A stretch of 64,000 bases of DNA from Clostridium luticellarii (GTDB taxonomy: Bacteria; Bacillota; Clostridia; Clostridiales; Clostridiaceae): positions 28,820 to 92,819 of the forward strand of contig NZ_PVXP01000006.1 of assembly GCF_002995845.1 (NCBI RefSeq), in the 5' to 3' direction. How positions within the stretch are numbered: position 1 is the first letter of the stretch; every line of letters begins with the position of its first letter. This document shows positions 17,455 to 26,074 of this stretch, piece after piece. The notes beneath the pieces were generated by a model, which was not told where the DNA came from, made no database searches, and saw only the letters and a list, made by a program, of their open reading frames with translations. The translations under genes and the position numbers were made by a program.

Positions 17455-19638
17455 ATGGATAAAAATTTAAATAAAATCAATTTGGAAAATTATGAAATAG
17501 ACCAGGTTTGCAGTATGCTGAATGATGGATTAAAGTCTGATCCGCTAAATGTGAATTTGTTATATGCTCTAGCCGGATTATGTGAAATTAAAAATAGATA
17601 TATAAACGCTTATATTTTATATAAAAAGATAAGTAAGATCTCCAGTGGAATTGTTGGAAAAATAGCTAAAATAAAAATCAATGAATATGAAAAATTGAAT
17701 GTAATAGAAAAATACAACAGGAGAAAAAAAGTTTTGATTATTTCATATATATTTCCTCCGCTGGGCGGTTCGGGGGTGCAGAGGACTTTGAAGTTTGTAA
17801 AGTATTTGAGGGACTTTGATTATGAACCCATAGTTGTCACAGTTTTATGCTCTGAATTTATGCCCAGAGATGACAGCCTGCTTTATGAAATTCCAGAGGA
17901 TGTTCAAATTGTCAGAATAGAAGATACAGTTGGATGCAGCAGGTACTATAAAGATTTTGTAGATCTGTATGGAGGAATTGTAAAAGATAATTATCTGATA
18001 GATCAATATGAAATAAAGCTGCTGGAGCTTCAGGATAATTTTGAGAAACTGGCCTTTGTCACAGATACGAATGCTGTTTGGGCAATGGAGGTATTGGACA
18101 AGATAGGAGATATTGTTGATTTTGATGGTATAGATTTAATTTATTCAACTTCCGGGCCCTATTCAGACCATGTAATAGGTTATTATTTAAAGGAAAGATA
18201 TGAAAAGCCCTGGATATCCGATTTTAGAGATGAGTGGACAAATAATCCCTATTTTGTACTTGATGATCAATCTCTATTATATAAAATGCAGAGAAAAATG
18301 GAAGGCAATATATTGAAATATGCAGATGTTATATTGACAGTAAGTGAGATGTCCATGGAAAATTATATTGAGGAATTCAATTTAGATCAAAACAGGATCA
18401 AAACCATTACCAATGGATATGATGAAGCCGATTTTGAAGATGTATTCATAGGTAATAGGAAAAATGATAAATTTACTGTAATTTTTAATGGTTCCCTTTA
18501 TCTGCAGATAGTTCCCTATTATTTTATAATTGCATTAAATGAACTTATAGAAGAGAAGAGTATTCAAAAAGACAAAATAGATGTGGAATTTGTGGGAAAA
18601 ATTGAAGAAAACATCTTGAACAGAATTGTTGAATTGGATAAATACGGAATAGTAAGTATAAAAAATTATATGAGTCATATGGAGAGTTTAAAGAATGCCG
18701 GAAAGGCCGATCTGCTCCTTTTGATAATTGGAAAAGATTCCAGGCTGAAGTCAGTATATACGGGCAAGGTTTTTGAATATTTAAGGTTATGCAGAAAAAT
18801 AATGTCCCTGTCTCCTGAGGGAAGTTTGGTGGAAAAACTAATTGAGAAAACCCATAGGGGTAAAAATTTTGAAATTGATGACATTCAGGGAATGAAGCAA
18901 TATATATTAGAAATTTATGAGAAATGGAAATATGGACAGTTGGGAGAGCTGAAGATGGATTCTAAAATCAGCAGATATGAGAGAAGAAAATTGACTGAGG
19001 TTTTGACAACTGTGTTTGATGGAGTGATTTCCAAAGTTCCTGAAAATGTTCCTGATTCCAAAGAAAAACAGGGAGCATTTTATAATTCCGTATATGAAAG
19101 CGGCGGGTGGAATGAAACCTATTTTAAGCATTACAGTGAAACGCAGTATTTTCCCATCTGGAGCAAATCTCTGGAGATCATCAAGAATATAGGCAATGTG
19201 AAGATAATAGATATAGGCTGCGGAGTTGGTCAGTTTGCCAATTTTGTATTTGACAGCGGCATAACCAATTATAAGGGAATAGACTTCAGTGAGGAGGCAG
19301 TTAAAATGGCCAAAATAAGGAATGACAAATACAGAAATTTGTTTAAAGTTGACAATGCATATACCTCTGATATAGTAAATGGTGACTACAATACTGCTGT
19401 TATGTTTGAGGTACTGGAGCACCTAAATGATGATATAGGATTGATAAAAAGGCTAAAAACCGGTTCAAATATTATATTTTCTGTTCCCAATTTTTATTCT
19501 GCGGGTCATGTAAGATGGTTTAATTCAAAGATGGATATATTGAAAAGATATAATGCTGCTGTGCATGTTGACAACATCTATATTTTTAATATTGGAAAAA
19601 ACAATAGAATCTATCTGGTGTGGGGAATTAAATCCTAG
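17455..19638 (+). CDS. Fused glycosyltransferase and SAM-dependent methyltransferase
   Basis: 727-aa multidomain protein. Residues 1-80 are a short helical (TPR-like) segment. About 85-510 form a GT-B glycosyltransferase (VLIISYIFPPLGGSGVQRTL ... DFRDEWTNNPYF ... TGKVFEYLRLCRKIM). About 535-727 form a class I methyltransferase with motif I IIDIGCGVGQFANFV, acidic GIDFSEEAVKMA and MFEVLEHLNDD. It could add a sugar and O-methylate the growing glycan. ATG 17455 follows AAAAGGTGA (17441-17449). The fusion is read continuously with no frameshift. Convergent with the next gene, sharing a hairpin. Confidence 0.87.
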   Translation: MDKNLNKINLENYEIDQVCSMLNDGLKSDPLNVNLLYALAGLCEIKNRYINAYILYKKISKISSGIVGKIAKIKINEYEKLNVIEKYNRRKKVLIISYIFPPLGGSGVQRTLKFVKYLRDFDYEPIVVTVLCSEFMPRDDSLLYEIPEDVQIVRIEDTVGCSRYYKDFVDLYGGIVKDNYLIDQYEIKLLELQDNFEKLAFVTDTNAVWAMEVLDKIGDIVDFDGIDLIYSTSGPYSDHVIGYYLKERYEKPWISDFRDEWTNNPYFVLDDQSLLYKMQRKMEGNILKYADVILTVSEMSMENYIEEFNLDQNRIKTITNGYDEADFEDVFIGNRKNDKFTVIFNGSLYLQIVPYYFIIALNELIEEKSIQKDKIDVEFVGKIEENILNRIVELDKYGIVSIKNYMSHMESLKNAGKADLLLLIIGKDSRLKSVYTGKVFEYLRLCRKIMSLSPEGSLVEKLIEKTHRGKNFEIDDIQGMKQYILEIYEKWKYGQLGELKMDSKISRYERRKLTEVLTTVFDGVISKVPENVPDSKEKQGAFYNSVYESGGWNETYFKHYSETQYFPIWSKSLEIIKNIGNVKIIDIGCGVGQFANFVFDSGITNYKGIDFSEEAVKMAKIRNDKYRNLFKVDNAYTSDIVNGDYNTAVMFEVLEHLNDDIGLIKRLKTGSNIIFSVPNFYSAGHVRWFNSKMDILKRYNAAVHVDNIYIFNIGKNNRIYLVWGIKS

Positions 19639-19644
19639 TTTTTG

Positions 19645-19679
19645 GGCATATAATTTAAAAATAAATTATATGCCTAAAT
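19645..19679. terminator. Hairpin between convergent glycosyltransferase genes
   Basis: Perfect 13-bp stem GGCATATAATTTA (19645-19657) with TAAATTATATGCC (19662-19674), followed by weak A/T tails on the plus side. The right arm lies inside the last codons and stop of the minus-strand gene, so the terminator and coding sequence overlap. Confidence 0.6.
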
Positions 19680-20745
19680 TTTTAAAGTATTGTTTATTAA
19701 AAAGTATACGTTTATCATTGGGTCTGAATTTACCGGCCATTTCGTTATGATCACATGCCAGTTTATGATTTCCAAGTCTGTCGTAGCATACACACAGTTG
19801 AAGATGGGGGAGCCAGGTCCAGCAGGCATCATTAAAAAATCCAAGACTGTTTTTAGGCTTTTCCAGTTTCAAAGCCATTTCATACCAGAATACAGCCTGG
19901 GCTAATTTATTTTCATATATAAATGAGAAACCAATTCTGCAGCAGCCTTCAGCTCTGGGATTATCATATTCAAAACTTTTGAATACATATTTTCTGGCAT
20001 CCTCAGGTTTATTTACTGACAGATAATAATCGGCAATATTATTGCATACCCTGATTTTATCTTCCGACCATCCTTCATTTGAATCCAGAAATTTAGAATA
20101 ATACTGAATGGCTTCAATATATCTACTATGATCATAAAGTTCATGTCCATAGTAGAGAATATCCCTTAAAGAAAAATGAATTCCTTCTTTTATCTTGCTT
20201 TCATAAATTTCAATATTGCGATTTGGCTTATAACTTATTTTGCCATGGGTTATATTGATATTGGAATCAAATGTTTTTCCGTATACTTCTAAATATTCAT
20301 GGACAAAACCTATCCATTTAAAATTCTTTGAAGCCTTTACCAGTCTATTTCGTCTGTAGCTTAAAGTGATATTTCCGTATTCATCAAATCCTGTATTGTA
20401 TTTCATGGTTACGGAATCTAAAGAGGTATCAAAGGATTTTTTCATAGCTTTAAATTTTTCTATATCTTCAGGGAGTAAAATATCATCTGCATCAAGCCAT
20501 AATATATAATCCTTGGTTGCTTTGGCAAATGAGAAATTTCTTGCTGCCGAAAAGTTGTCTATCCATTTAAAATCATATATTTTATCGGTAAATTCTCTAC
20601 ATATATCCTTTGTATTATCGGAAGATCCGGTATCCACTATTATAATTTCATCCACCATATTTTTAACTGATGACAGACAGCGCCTTATTGTATTACTTTC
20701 GTTTTTTACTATCATGCACAGGCTTATATTTATGGAATGTTCCAA
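19666..20745 (-). CDS. GT2 glycosyltransferase with TPR-like C-terminus
   Basis: 359 aa. The N-terminal GT-A domain (about 1-210) carries ISLCMIVKNESNTIRRCLSS, EIIIVDTGSSDNTK and the metal-binding LWLDADD. The C-terminal about 140 aa are helical TPR-like repeats (ILYYGHELYDHSRYIEAIQYY ...). This two-domain layout is known from SunS-like peptide S/O-glycosyltransferases and from SPBc2/clostridial TPR glycosyltransferases, which can modify proteins. Start is TTG 20745 with GGAG about 8 nt upstream. It is antisense to the three preceding glycosyltransferases and may be separately controlled. Acceptor unknown; the Thr-rich collagen-like protein nearby is a candidate by inference only. Confidence 0.88.
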   Translation of the reverse strand: MEHSINISLCMIVKNESNTIRRCLSSVKNMVDEIIIVDTGSSDNTKDICREFTDKIYDFKWIDNFSAARNFSFAKATKDYILWLDADDILLPEDIEKFKAMKKSFDTSLDSVTMKYNTGFDEYGNITLSYRRNRLVKASKNFKWIGFVHEYLEVYGKTFDSNINITHGKISYKPNRNIEIYESKIKEGIHFSLRDILYYGHELYDHSRYIEAIQYYSKFLDSNEGWSEDKIRVCNNIADYYLSVNKPEDARKYVFKSFEYDNPRAEGCCRIGFSFIYENKLAQAVFWYEMALKLEKPKNSLGFFNDACWTWLPHLQLCVCYDRLGNHKLACDHNEMAGKFRPNDKRILFNKQYFKNLGI

Positions 20746-21028
20746 TATATCATCTCCATTCTTATGCTTAGATATCAGAATTCAGACATCAAATTAGAGT
20801 TTTACTTTCTTATTTTATAATATGTTTTTTATATTATATGTGATTTCACATTGTAGAAATTTATTCGAATGCTACCACGAAATTGTTTAAATGGTGTCGA
20901 ATGAAAAATGGCCGTAATTGCCGGCCATAAATTGATGTGATTTTTTGAAACTATGTATTTTACTTAACATATGCTTACTTCACTTATAAATTACTTTTTT
21001 TATTTGTTATATGGATGTGAAAAAGAAA
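20746..21028. other. Intergenic region, 283 bp
   Basis: Holds the 5' region of the minus-strand GT2 gene, AT-rich with no convincing promoter boxes, a TGTGATTTCACA palindrome (20840-20851), and the terminator of the LysE gene. No ORF with coding character seen. Confidence 0.5.
20904..20928 (-). terminator. Terminator of the B3/4-LysE operon
   Basis: On the minus strand ATGGCCG (20928-20922) pairs with CGGCCAT (20914-20908), followed by five T. Lies about 100 bp beyond the lysE-like stop codon. Confidence 0.7.
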
Positions 21029-21643
21029 TTATAATGGACTTAACGCAAGCTGGACTGCAAAAATAACGAAAATAATTCCAAAGAATTTCTCGAGCAAATT
21101 CATTTTTTTCGGAGATCTGATTATCAACTTTTTAGCAGTTCCCGCGAGTATTCCATAACCAATAAAAACGACAAGAGTAAGAAGCATAAATGTTAGTCCA
21201 TATATTAAGCTCTCAATAACATAATCCTCTCCGTTTGAATTTATATATTGCGGTAAAAACGAAAAAAAGAACAATGTTAGTTTTGGATTTAAAAGATTTA
21301 TCAGTATTCCACGACGAACTATGGAAACAGAGCTATATTCCGTTTTCATATTTTCCAATTCTAGTTTTGTTTTGGAGAGAATCATACGTGCGCCAAGGTA
21401 CAGTAAATATAATACGCCAAGTAATTTCATAATCGTAAATGCTTCACTGCTCATTTTTACAAGTAATGAAGAGAGAGCAATACTTATGCACAGGTGTGGA
21501 ACAATTCCTGCTGTACAGCTAAATGCAGCAATCATACTTGCTTTTTTACCTTTAGAAATCCCAACAGAAATTGTATATATGACCCCTGTACCAGGGATTA
21601 AAATGATAATAAATGACGTAATGAAAAAAGTATATGTGTTCAT
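21029..21643 (-). CDS. LysE/RhtB-family amino-acid exporter
   Basis: 204-aa membrane protein of about six TM helices. It matches the LysE/RhtB family from the N-terminal FIIILIPGTGVIYTISVGIS (the PG motif of TM1) and LGVLYLLYLGARMI (about 67-80). The family exports amino acids or homoserine lactones. ATGA overlap with the upstream B3/4-type gene shows translational coupling. It uses CGN arginine codons (for example CGT CGT at about 21318) that neighbours outside this cassette avoid, suggesting transfer. The exported amino acid is unknown. Confidence 0.88.
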   Translation of the reverse strand: MNTYTFFITSFIIILIPGTGVIYTISVGISKGKKASMIAAFSCTAGIVPHLCISIALSSLLVKMSSEAFTIMKLLGVLYLLYLGARMILSKTKLELENMKTEYSSVSIVRRGILINLLNPKLTLFFFSFLPQYINSNGEDYVIESLIYGLTFMLLTLVVFIGYGILAGTAKKLIIRSPKKMNLLEKFFGIIFVIFAVQLALSPL

Positions 21644-22344
21644 TGATTTTCGCCGCCTTGCATAGCTGACGTACCGATTACTCTCATATCTATAGGAACT
21701 GTATCAGGTGCAAATACACGAACATATCTCAACAGAGTTTCAAGCCCTTTTTCTATATGGTATTTGTCCAGCCCGGGAACCCCATCAATCAAGAAAAGTA
21801 CATCTTTTGTTTCTTTGGTTATACGTGTAGTATCATCTTGACCATAAATAATACTTAAAATATACATCTTCTGATCTTTAAGACAAATATCCTTTGGTTT
21901 CAATACAATACTATGACTCCCTGCACCCGAATAGGTTTCACCGCCTTGCGACATCTTTATTGTGAGAGGAAGATGGCATTTTTTTAGGTCATGACCTGCA
22001 ATGAGCAATGATGTTTTCAGCTCTGCCATAAACAGGACTTGAACCAATGGGATTGTATCTGGAAAATCTTTTCCGTTTAGAATAGATTCGAGCTGGAGCA
22101 GCACATGATATGTCTTTTTAAATTTCTTGTAATAGCGGGCATAAGGCTTTACTACCTCATCAGTTTCACAAAAAACTTTTCTGTCATAATTTGAATGGGA
22201 ACTGCGAATACTCTCCAACTCATCATAAGTAAATCTGTGAAAAGCCTCTTTCCCGCCAGGCTGCTCATGAAAGTTTTGCAAAACAAGTATTCCGAAAAAT
22301 GTATTCTGATATTGGTTATTCATATTGGGATGTATTTCAATCAT
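21640..22344 (-). CDS. B3/4-domain (PheRS beta editing-like) protein
   Basis: 234 aa. The motif series YYKKFKKTYHVLLQLESIL, PLVQVLFMAELKTSLLIAGHD, and DTTRITKETKDVLFLIDGVPG matches stand-alone proteins related to the B3/B4 editing domain of PheRS beta, where homologues read YKKF...S.EALL, PLVD.YN..SL....GG.D and R..IT..T.....V.EG. Such freestanding proteins are thought to hydrolyse mischarged aminoacyl-tRNA or related esters. ATG 22344 is preceded by AGGAGGA. First gene of a two-gene operon with the LysE exporter and divergent from the MocR regulator. Assignment rests on motif memory; activity unproven. Confidence 0.7.
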   Translation of the reverse strand: MIEIHPNMNNQYQNTFFGILVLQNFHEQPGGKEAFHRFTYDELESIRSSHSNYDRKVFCETDEVVKPYARYYKKFKKTYHVLLQLESILNGKDFPDTIPLVQVLFMAELKTSLLIAGHDLKKCHLPLTIKMSQGGETYSGAGSHSIVLKPKDICLKDQKMYILSIIYGQDDTTRITKETKDVLFLIDGVPGLDKYHIEKGLETLLRYVRVFAPDTVPIDMRVIGTSAMQGGENQ

Positions 22345-22381
22345 TTTTTGTCCTCCTGATTTTACTTTAGTTTCATTCTGT

Positions 22382-22445
22382 AATATAATTTATCACAAAA
22401 GATTGGTTCAAATAAGGTCCACATTTTACATATTTTTATAGAACC
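22382..22445 (-). promoter_or_regulatory. Divergent control region with candidate MocR operator
   Basis: Minus-strand promoter for the B3/4-LysE operon: TTGAAC (22411-22406), 18-nt spacer, TATATT (22387-22382). Overlapping the -35 is a direct repeat on the minus strand, GGACC (22420-22416) and GAACC (22409-22405), 11 bp apart. An inverted third copy GAACC lies on the plus strand at 22441-22445. Direct repeats about one helical turn apart near the target promoter are usual for MocR-type regulators. The assignment is inferred. Confidence 0.5.
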
Positions 22446-22466
22446 ACTTTAGGAAGAAGATTATAC

Positions 22467-23858
22467 ATGATTTACATAAATATTGATAGAGAATCGAAGG
22501 ATTCTCTTGCAAAGCAAATATATAGTTTCATTAAAGAATCTGTACTTTGTGGTACAGTACATCCAGGAGAAAAGTTGCCTTCATCACGAGAATTGTCTAA
22601 TTATCTAAATGTGGCAAGAAATATTGTGGTTGAAAGCTATGAACAACTGATAGCCGAAGGATATGTCTATTCAAAAAGTGGTTCTGGTACTTATATTTCT
22701 GAGGGTGTTCAATTTCAAAGAGTAAAAATAGGAAATATACAAAAACAGAAAAATGATAAAAAATACCAGAGTACCAATATTATATCATTTCGCACGGGTA
22801 TTCCTGATTTAGGAGAAATTCCAATCAAAAAATGGGCACAAATGTATCATAATATTGCCCTCGACATAAAGTCATTTCAAATGGATTATCAAAATTCTTT
22901 TGGTGATTATGAATTGAGAACGCAGATTTCACTCTATTTAAATCGTGCCAGAGGTGCTTGCACATATCCAGAGAATATTTTGATAACAAATGGTGCTGCT
23001 CAATCGTTTAGCTTATTGTGTCAGCTAGTACCTTCTGATTGCTATGCTTTAGTTGAAAACCCCTTAAGTTATGGTATTCTTCATACTTTGGAAAGTAATC
23101 ATGTGCAAATAAGACCGATGAGACTTGATGAACATGGTATGGTTACATCTGAATTACCAGATAATCCGCCTAGACTTATTTTCACCACTCCAAGTCATCA
23201 ATTTCCCACGGGTGTTATTCTTCCTGCTGGAAGAAGAATTGAAATGATAAGATATGCTGAAAAACACAATACCTACATTGTTGAAGATGATTATGACAGT
23301 GAGTTTCGGTTTGATGGAAATCCGATACAATCCATGCAGTATTTGGACCCTGAACGGGTTATCTACGTAGGGACTTTTTCTAAGACCCTCATGCCAGCGT
23401 TACGTATAGGATATATGGTTTTACCCAATTCCATTTGCAAGCAGATGAAAGATGCAAAATTTGTGGCAGACCTGCACTCTCCAACCCTTGAACAATTGAC
23501 ATTGGCGAAGTTTATTGAAAATGGCATTTTTGAATATCATATTAGGAAAATGAGAAAATTATATTTAAAAAAAAGAAACCATTTAATTTGCTGCCTTAAT
23601 CGTACATTTGGTAATCATGTGACAATCTCTGGTGCAGAAGCAGGTCTGCATTTTGTGGTATCTTTTGATAATACATGTTTTGACAATACTCTTATGCATA
23701 AAATTGAAAACAAAGGGATACAGATTACTGCAATTAATAAACACTATTTATCTACGGAACTTTGTACACCATATGATCATTCTCTCATTTTCGGTTATGG
23801 AAATACTAAAATTCAAGAAATGGAGAAAGGAATAAAAATCTTATCATCTATGTTGTAA
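22467..23858 (+). CDS. MocR-type regulator (GntR HTH fused to aminotransferase fold)
   Basis: 463 aa. Residues 1-75 are a GntR winged helix (DSLAKQIYSFIKESVLCGTV ... LPSSRELSNYLNVARNIVVESYEQL). Residues about 110-460 are a fold-type I aminotransferase domain with VEDDYDSEFRFDG, the PLP lysine in FSKTLMPALRIGY (near 306) and TFGNHVTISGAEAGLH. MocR proteins use PLP, sometimes with an amino acid, as a ligand and usually control a divergent gene. Here the B3/4-LysE operon is divergent with 122 bp between. Arg codons CGA, CGC, CGT and CGG are common here but nearly absent in flanking genes. ATG 22467; ribosome site AGGAAGAAG (22451-22459). Confidence 0.93.
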   Translation: MIYINIDRESKDSLAKQIYSFIKESVLCGTVHPGEKLPSSRELSNYLNVARNIVVESYEQLIAEGYVYSKSGSGTYISEGVQFQRVKIGNIQKQKNDKKYQSTNIISFRTGIPDLGEIPIKKWAQMYHNIALDIKSFQMDYQNSFGDYELRTQISLYLNRARGACTYPENILITNGAAQSFSLLCQLVPSDCYALVENPLSYGILHTLESNHVQIRPMRLDEHGMVTSELPDNPPRLIFTTPSHQFPTGVILPAGRRIEMIRYAEKHNTYIVEDDYDSEFRFDGNPIQSMQYLDPERVIYVGTFSKTLMPALRIGYMVLPNSICKQMKDAKFVADLHSPTLEQLTLAKFIENGIFEYHIRKMRKLYLKKRNHLICCLNRTFGNHVTISGAEAGLHFVVSFDNTCFDNTLMHKIENKGIQITAINKHYLSTELCTPYDHSLIFGYGNTKIQEMEKGIKILSSML

Positions 23859-23891
23859 TATACTATTAGAATCTTTTGTTTTTTATTCTAT

Positions 23892-24143
23892 TTAGTGAAG
23901 TGTACAAAACGGCAAGCAGACAAGTGTATTGGAACTTGCATATTGTGAGATCATAGCTGATTTTGAGGGTAGAGACCCTGCGTCAGCCGTGGCTGGGTAA
24001 CATTCATAGGCGATAATCAAATCATCGTTGCGGATCTTGTTTGAATTTTTTATGTAGTCAAATCTATTCTTTGAGATTTCGATGATGGTTATATCACTCC
24101 CTATATGATGAGTTATAAAGCAGGTGGTTGCTATGTGTGTTCC
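23892..24143 (-). pseudogene. Possible remnant of an unknown protein gene
   Basis: An uninterrupted 83-codon minus-strand frame with protein-like content (for example GSDITIIEISKNRFDYIKN and DDLIIAYECYPATADAGSLP), ending in TAA at 23894-23892. It has no ATG or ribosome site at its 5' end; TGA lies immediately upstream. It is too short to be a whole gene, and the sequence between recognisable genes would otherwise be expected to be AT-rich. It may be the trace of an integrated element next to the transferred MocR cassette. I do not recognise the family. Confidence 0.4.
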
Positions 24144-24217
24144 TCAAATAAACTCTCATATTTGAACTTTAATATTTAAATAAGTGCCTGAATAATTGTT
24201 GGGTTTATGTAGATTTG

Positions 24218-24265
24218 AAAAAAAGCCATTTTTCTATAAAAATAATTTTTATAGAAAAATGGCTT
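24218..24265 (-). terminator. Terminator of the collagen-like gene
   Basis: Very long perfect stem: 24223-24242 pairs with 24246-24265 (20 bp, 3-nt loop). On the minus strand it is followed by a run of T (complement of A 24218-24224). Begins 18 bp past the collagen-like stop codon. Confidence 0.88.
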
Positions 24266-24283
24266 GTTTATTAGAAGATTAAA

Positions 24284-25900
24284 TTAATCAATATTTACAC
24301 CAGCGCTGGCATAACCTGCAATTGTTGTAGCCAAATCCAGGCCAGCTGTCACATCTGCGGAAAATACCATTAACAGTCTAGTGCCCGTAGTTACTGGTAT
24401 TGACAGTCCGGAAATAGAAGCACTGCTGACAGAACCAATTGAAACTATATCTGTTAGTGCCGGAGACAATGTCACAGAAGCACCTGGAATTGGAGTAAAA
24501 ATGTTGTCAGGAGTGGTTGATCGATATAATTGAGCCGTAATACTTACAGTTGAACCTAGAAGGGTCAATGATGCCGTGGTACTGAAATATGCGGCTATTG
24601 AAGTAATGGTACCTGTACGGGGAACTGAAAGTGCAAGGTTAAGCAAAGTACCTGCAGCACCTGTTAAATCAATAGTACCACTGCCTGAAACATTAATACC
24701 AGTAGCGGCATTTCCAAATCCGACCAGACTCACGGTGCCTAACAATCCGCTTAAAACAGTGGTTAATGAAGTTGGAACACCTGATGCAAATGGAACTATA
24801 GCACCACCTCCGCCAGTAGCGCCCGTAGGCCCGGTAATACCTTGAACACCCTGAGGACCAGTAGCACCTGTCGGTCCAGTAGGTCCAGTAAGTCCTGTTG
24901 GTCCTGTCGGCCCGGTAGCACCTTGAATGCCTTGAGGTCCGGTAATGCCCTGAGGACCAGTAGCCCCCGTAGGTCCAGTTACGCCTTGGATTCCTTGAGG
25001 TCCAGTCGGTCCAGTGGCTCCTGTAACACCCTGGATACCTTGAGGACCAGTTATACCCTGGATACCTTGGAGTCCCTGAGGACCGGTAGCACCAGTCGGC
25101 CCGGTAGCACCCGTAGGCCCGGTAATGCCCTGGATGCCCTGAGGCCCAGTAGCACCCATAGGTCCGGTTACACCCTGAATACCCTGAGGACCGGTAGCAC
25201 CGGTTGGACCAGTCGGCCCTGTCGGCCCAGTAACACCTTGAATGCCTTGAGGCCCAGTAGCGCCGGTTGGCCCGGTAGCTCCAGTAGGCCCTTGAGGCCC
25301 TGTAGGTCCGGTAGGACCAGTTGGACATACTACTGGTGGCTTACAAGGATCATAGCAGTAGTCATACTCTATTAATAAATAAGGTGAGTAGCTTCCTCTA
25401 CTGCTGTCATAACCTATTATAGTGTTTGTAACAACATTTTCTGACGATTTAGCAAGGGTAATTCCATTATTTGAAGTTGAATTATTGTACCAGTTGATAA
25501 CTAAATCTGTAATATCTATTTTAATATAATCACCAACATCCTTATCTGATATTATTTTATTATATTGAGTTGCGGAAATATTGGGGGCATTGTTCCAGGT
25601 AACTGAACTTTCGTCAAAATCACTTAGATTGTTATAAACAGTTACTTGCTGGCATGGCTGCTGGCAATCGGATTGCTCTTTTCGATTTACATAAAGGTAT
25701 AAAGCTGCGCTGGCTATTGTACTTCTGGAAGGTATTGAACCAGCAATATCGAATTTTAATAGGCTTCTATAATCATCTGGACATCCATTGTATTGAACAT
25801 ATTCTCCCGTATACAAAAAAGGTGATGAAACAAAATTTCTATTTGAAAAGAATTGAGAGATATATACGTCATCAGTTGGATAAGCCGTGTAAAAAGCCAT
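24284..25900 (-). CDS. Collagen-like spore-surface (BclA/BclB-type) protein with DNRLRE-like head
   Basis: 538 aa. Residues 1-182 are a beta-rich DNRLRE-type domain ([47 protein letters not shown]). Residues 195-362 are 56 uninterrupted Gly-X-Y triplets, mostly GPT, GAT, GPQ and GIQ. Residues 363-538 are a C-terminal domain of BclB/exosporium type ([12 protein letters not shown] ... [16 protein letters not shown]). Collagen-like proteins of this build form hair-like trimers on clostridial and bacillus spores, and their Thr residues are O-glycosylated. No signal peptide, as usual for mother-cell-made exosporium proteins. ATG 25900, with GAGGAGGATG just upstream. Downstream of a related short gene. 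Confidence 0.88.
   Translation of the reverse strand: MAFYTAYPTDDVYISQFFSNRNFVSSPFLYTGEYVQYNGCPDDYRSLLKFDIAGSIPSRSTIASAALYLYVNRKEQSDCQQPCQQVTVYNNLSDFDESSVTWNNAPNISATQYNKIISDKDVGDYIKIDITDLVINWYNNSTSNNGITLAKSSENVVTNTIIGYDSSRGSYSPYLLIEYDYCYDPCKPPVVCPTGPTGPTGPQGPTGATGPTGATGPQGIQGVTGPTGPTGPTGATGPQGIQGVTGPMGATGPQGIQGITGPTGATGPTGATGPQGLQGIQGITGPQGIQGVTGATGPTGPQGIQGVTGPTGATGPQGITGPQGIQGATGPTGPTGLTGPTGPTGATGPQGVQGITGPTGATGGGGAIVPFASGVPTSLTTVLSGLLGTVSLVGFGNAATGINVSGSGTIDLTGAAGTLLNLALSVPRTGTITSIAAYFSTTASLTLLGSTVSITAQLYRSTTPDNIFTPIPGASVTLSPALTDIVSIGSVSSASISGLSIPVTTGTRLLMVFSADVTAGLDLATTIAGYASAGVNID
24815..25318 (-). repeat. Collagen Gly-X-Y triplet repeat region
   Basis: Nine-base-pair periodic coding repeat for 56 triplets in the collagen-like protein. 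The frequent blocks GPTGAT and GPQGIQGVT recur with synonymous drift, showing expansion by slippage and recombination. Repeat number probably varies among strains. Confidence 0.92.
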
Positions 25901-26074
25901 AGATCATCCTCCTCACTTTTCGAGTATTACTCTCTTGTATAATAATTTAAAACTGCTTCAATTATAATATATAAATTTTTTAGAGCTTTTGTTACATTTT
26001 TTAGGTATCCATTGATTATATTTGTAAAATACTGTCGATAATTATACCCATCATATAAGTAAAATTATGAATTT

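Larger units (their letters stand above)
23859..24283. other. Intergenic region with gene remnant, 425 bp
   Basis: Between the MocR gene and the collagen-like gene. Holds an open minus-strand reading frame without a start (23892-24143, listed separately) and the terminator hairpin of the collagen-like gene (24218-24265). Base composition in 23900-24060 is visibly richer in GC than the surroundings. Confidence 0.6.

Noticed and set aside
19553..19905. Short plus-strand frames around the convergent glycosyltransferase ends
   Set aside because: Overlap real genes in other frames and the shared hairpin; no ribosome sites.
20840..20851. TGTGATTTCACA palindrome upstream of the GT2 gene
   Set aside because: Looks CRP-like but the gap is 2 bp, not 6, and a single copy in AT-rich DNA may be chance.
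24815..25318. Regular repeats that could suggest a CRISPR array
   Set aside because: Period is 9 bp, in frame, and translates to collagen triplets; no unique spacers and no cas genes.
24842..25375. Long plus-strand open frame opposite the collagen-like gene
   Set aside because: It is the antisense of Gly-X-Y repeats; low-complexity Ser/Arg/Thr-rich product with no ribosome site.
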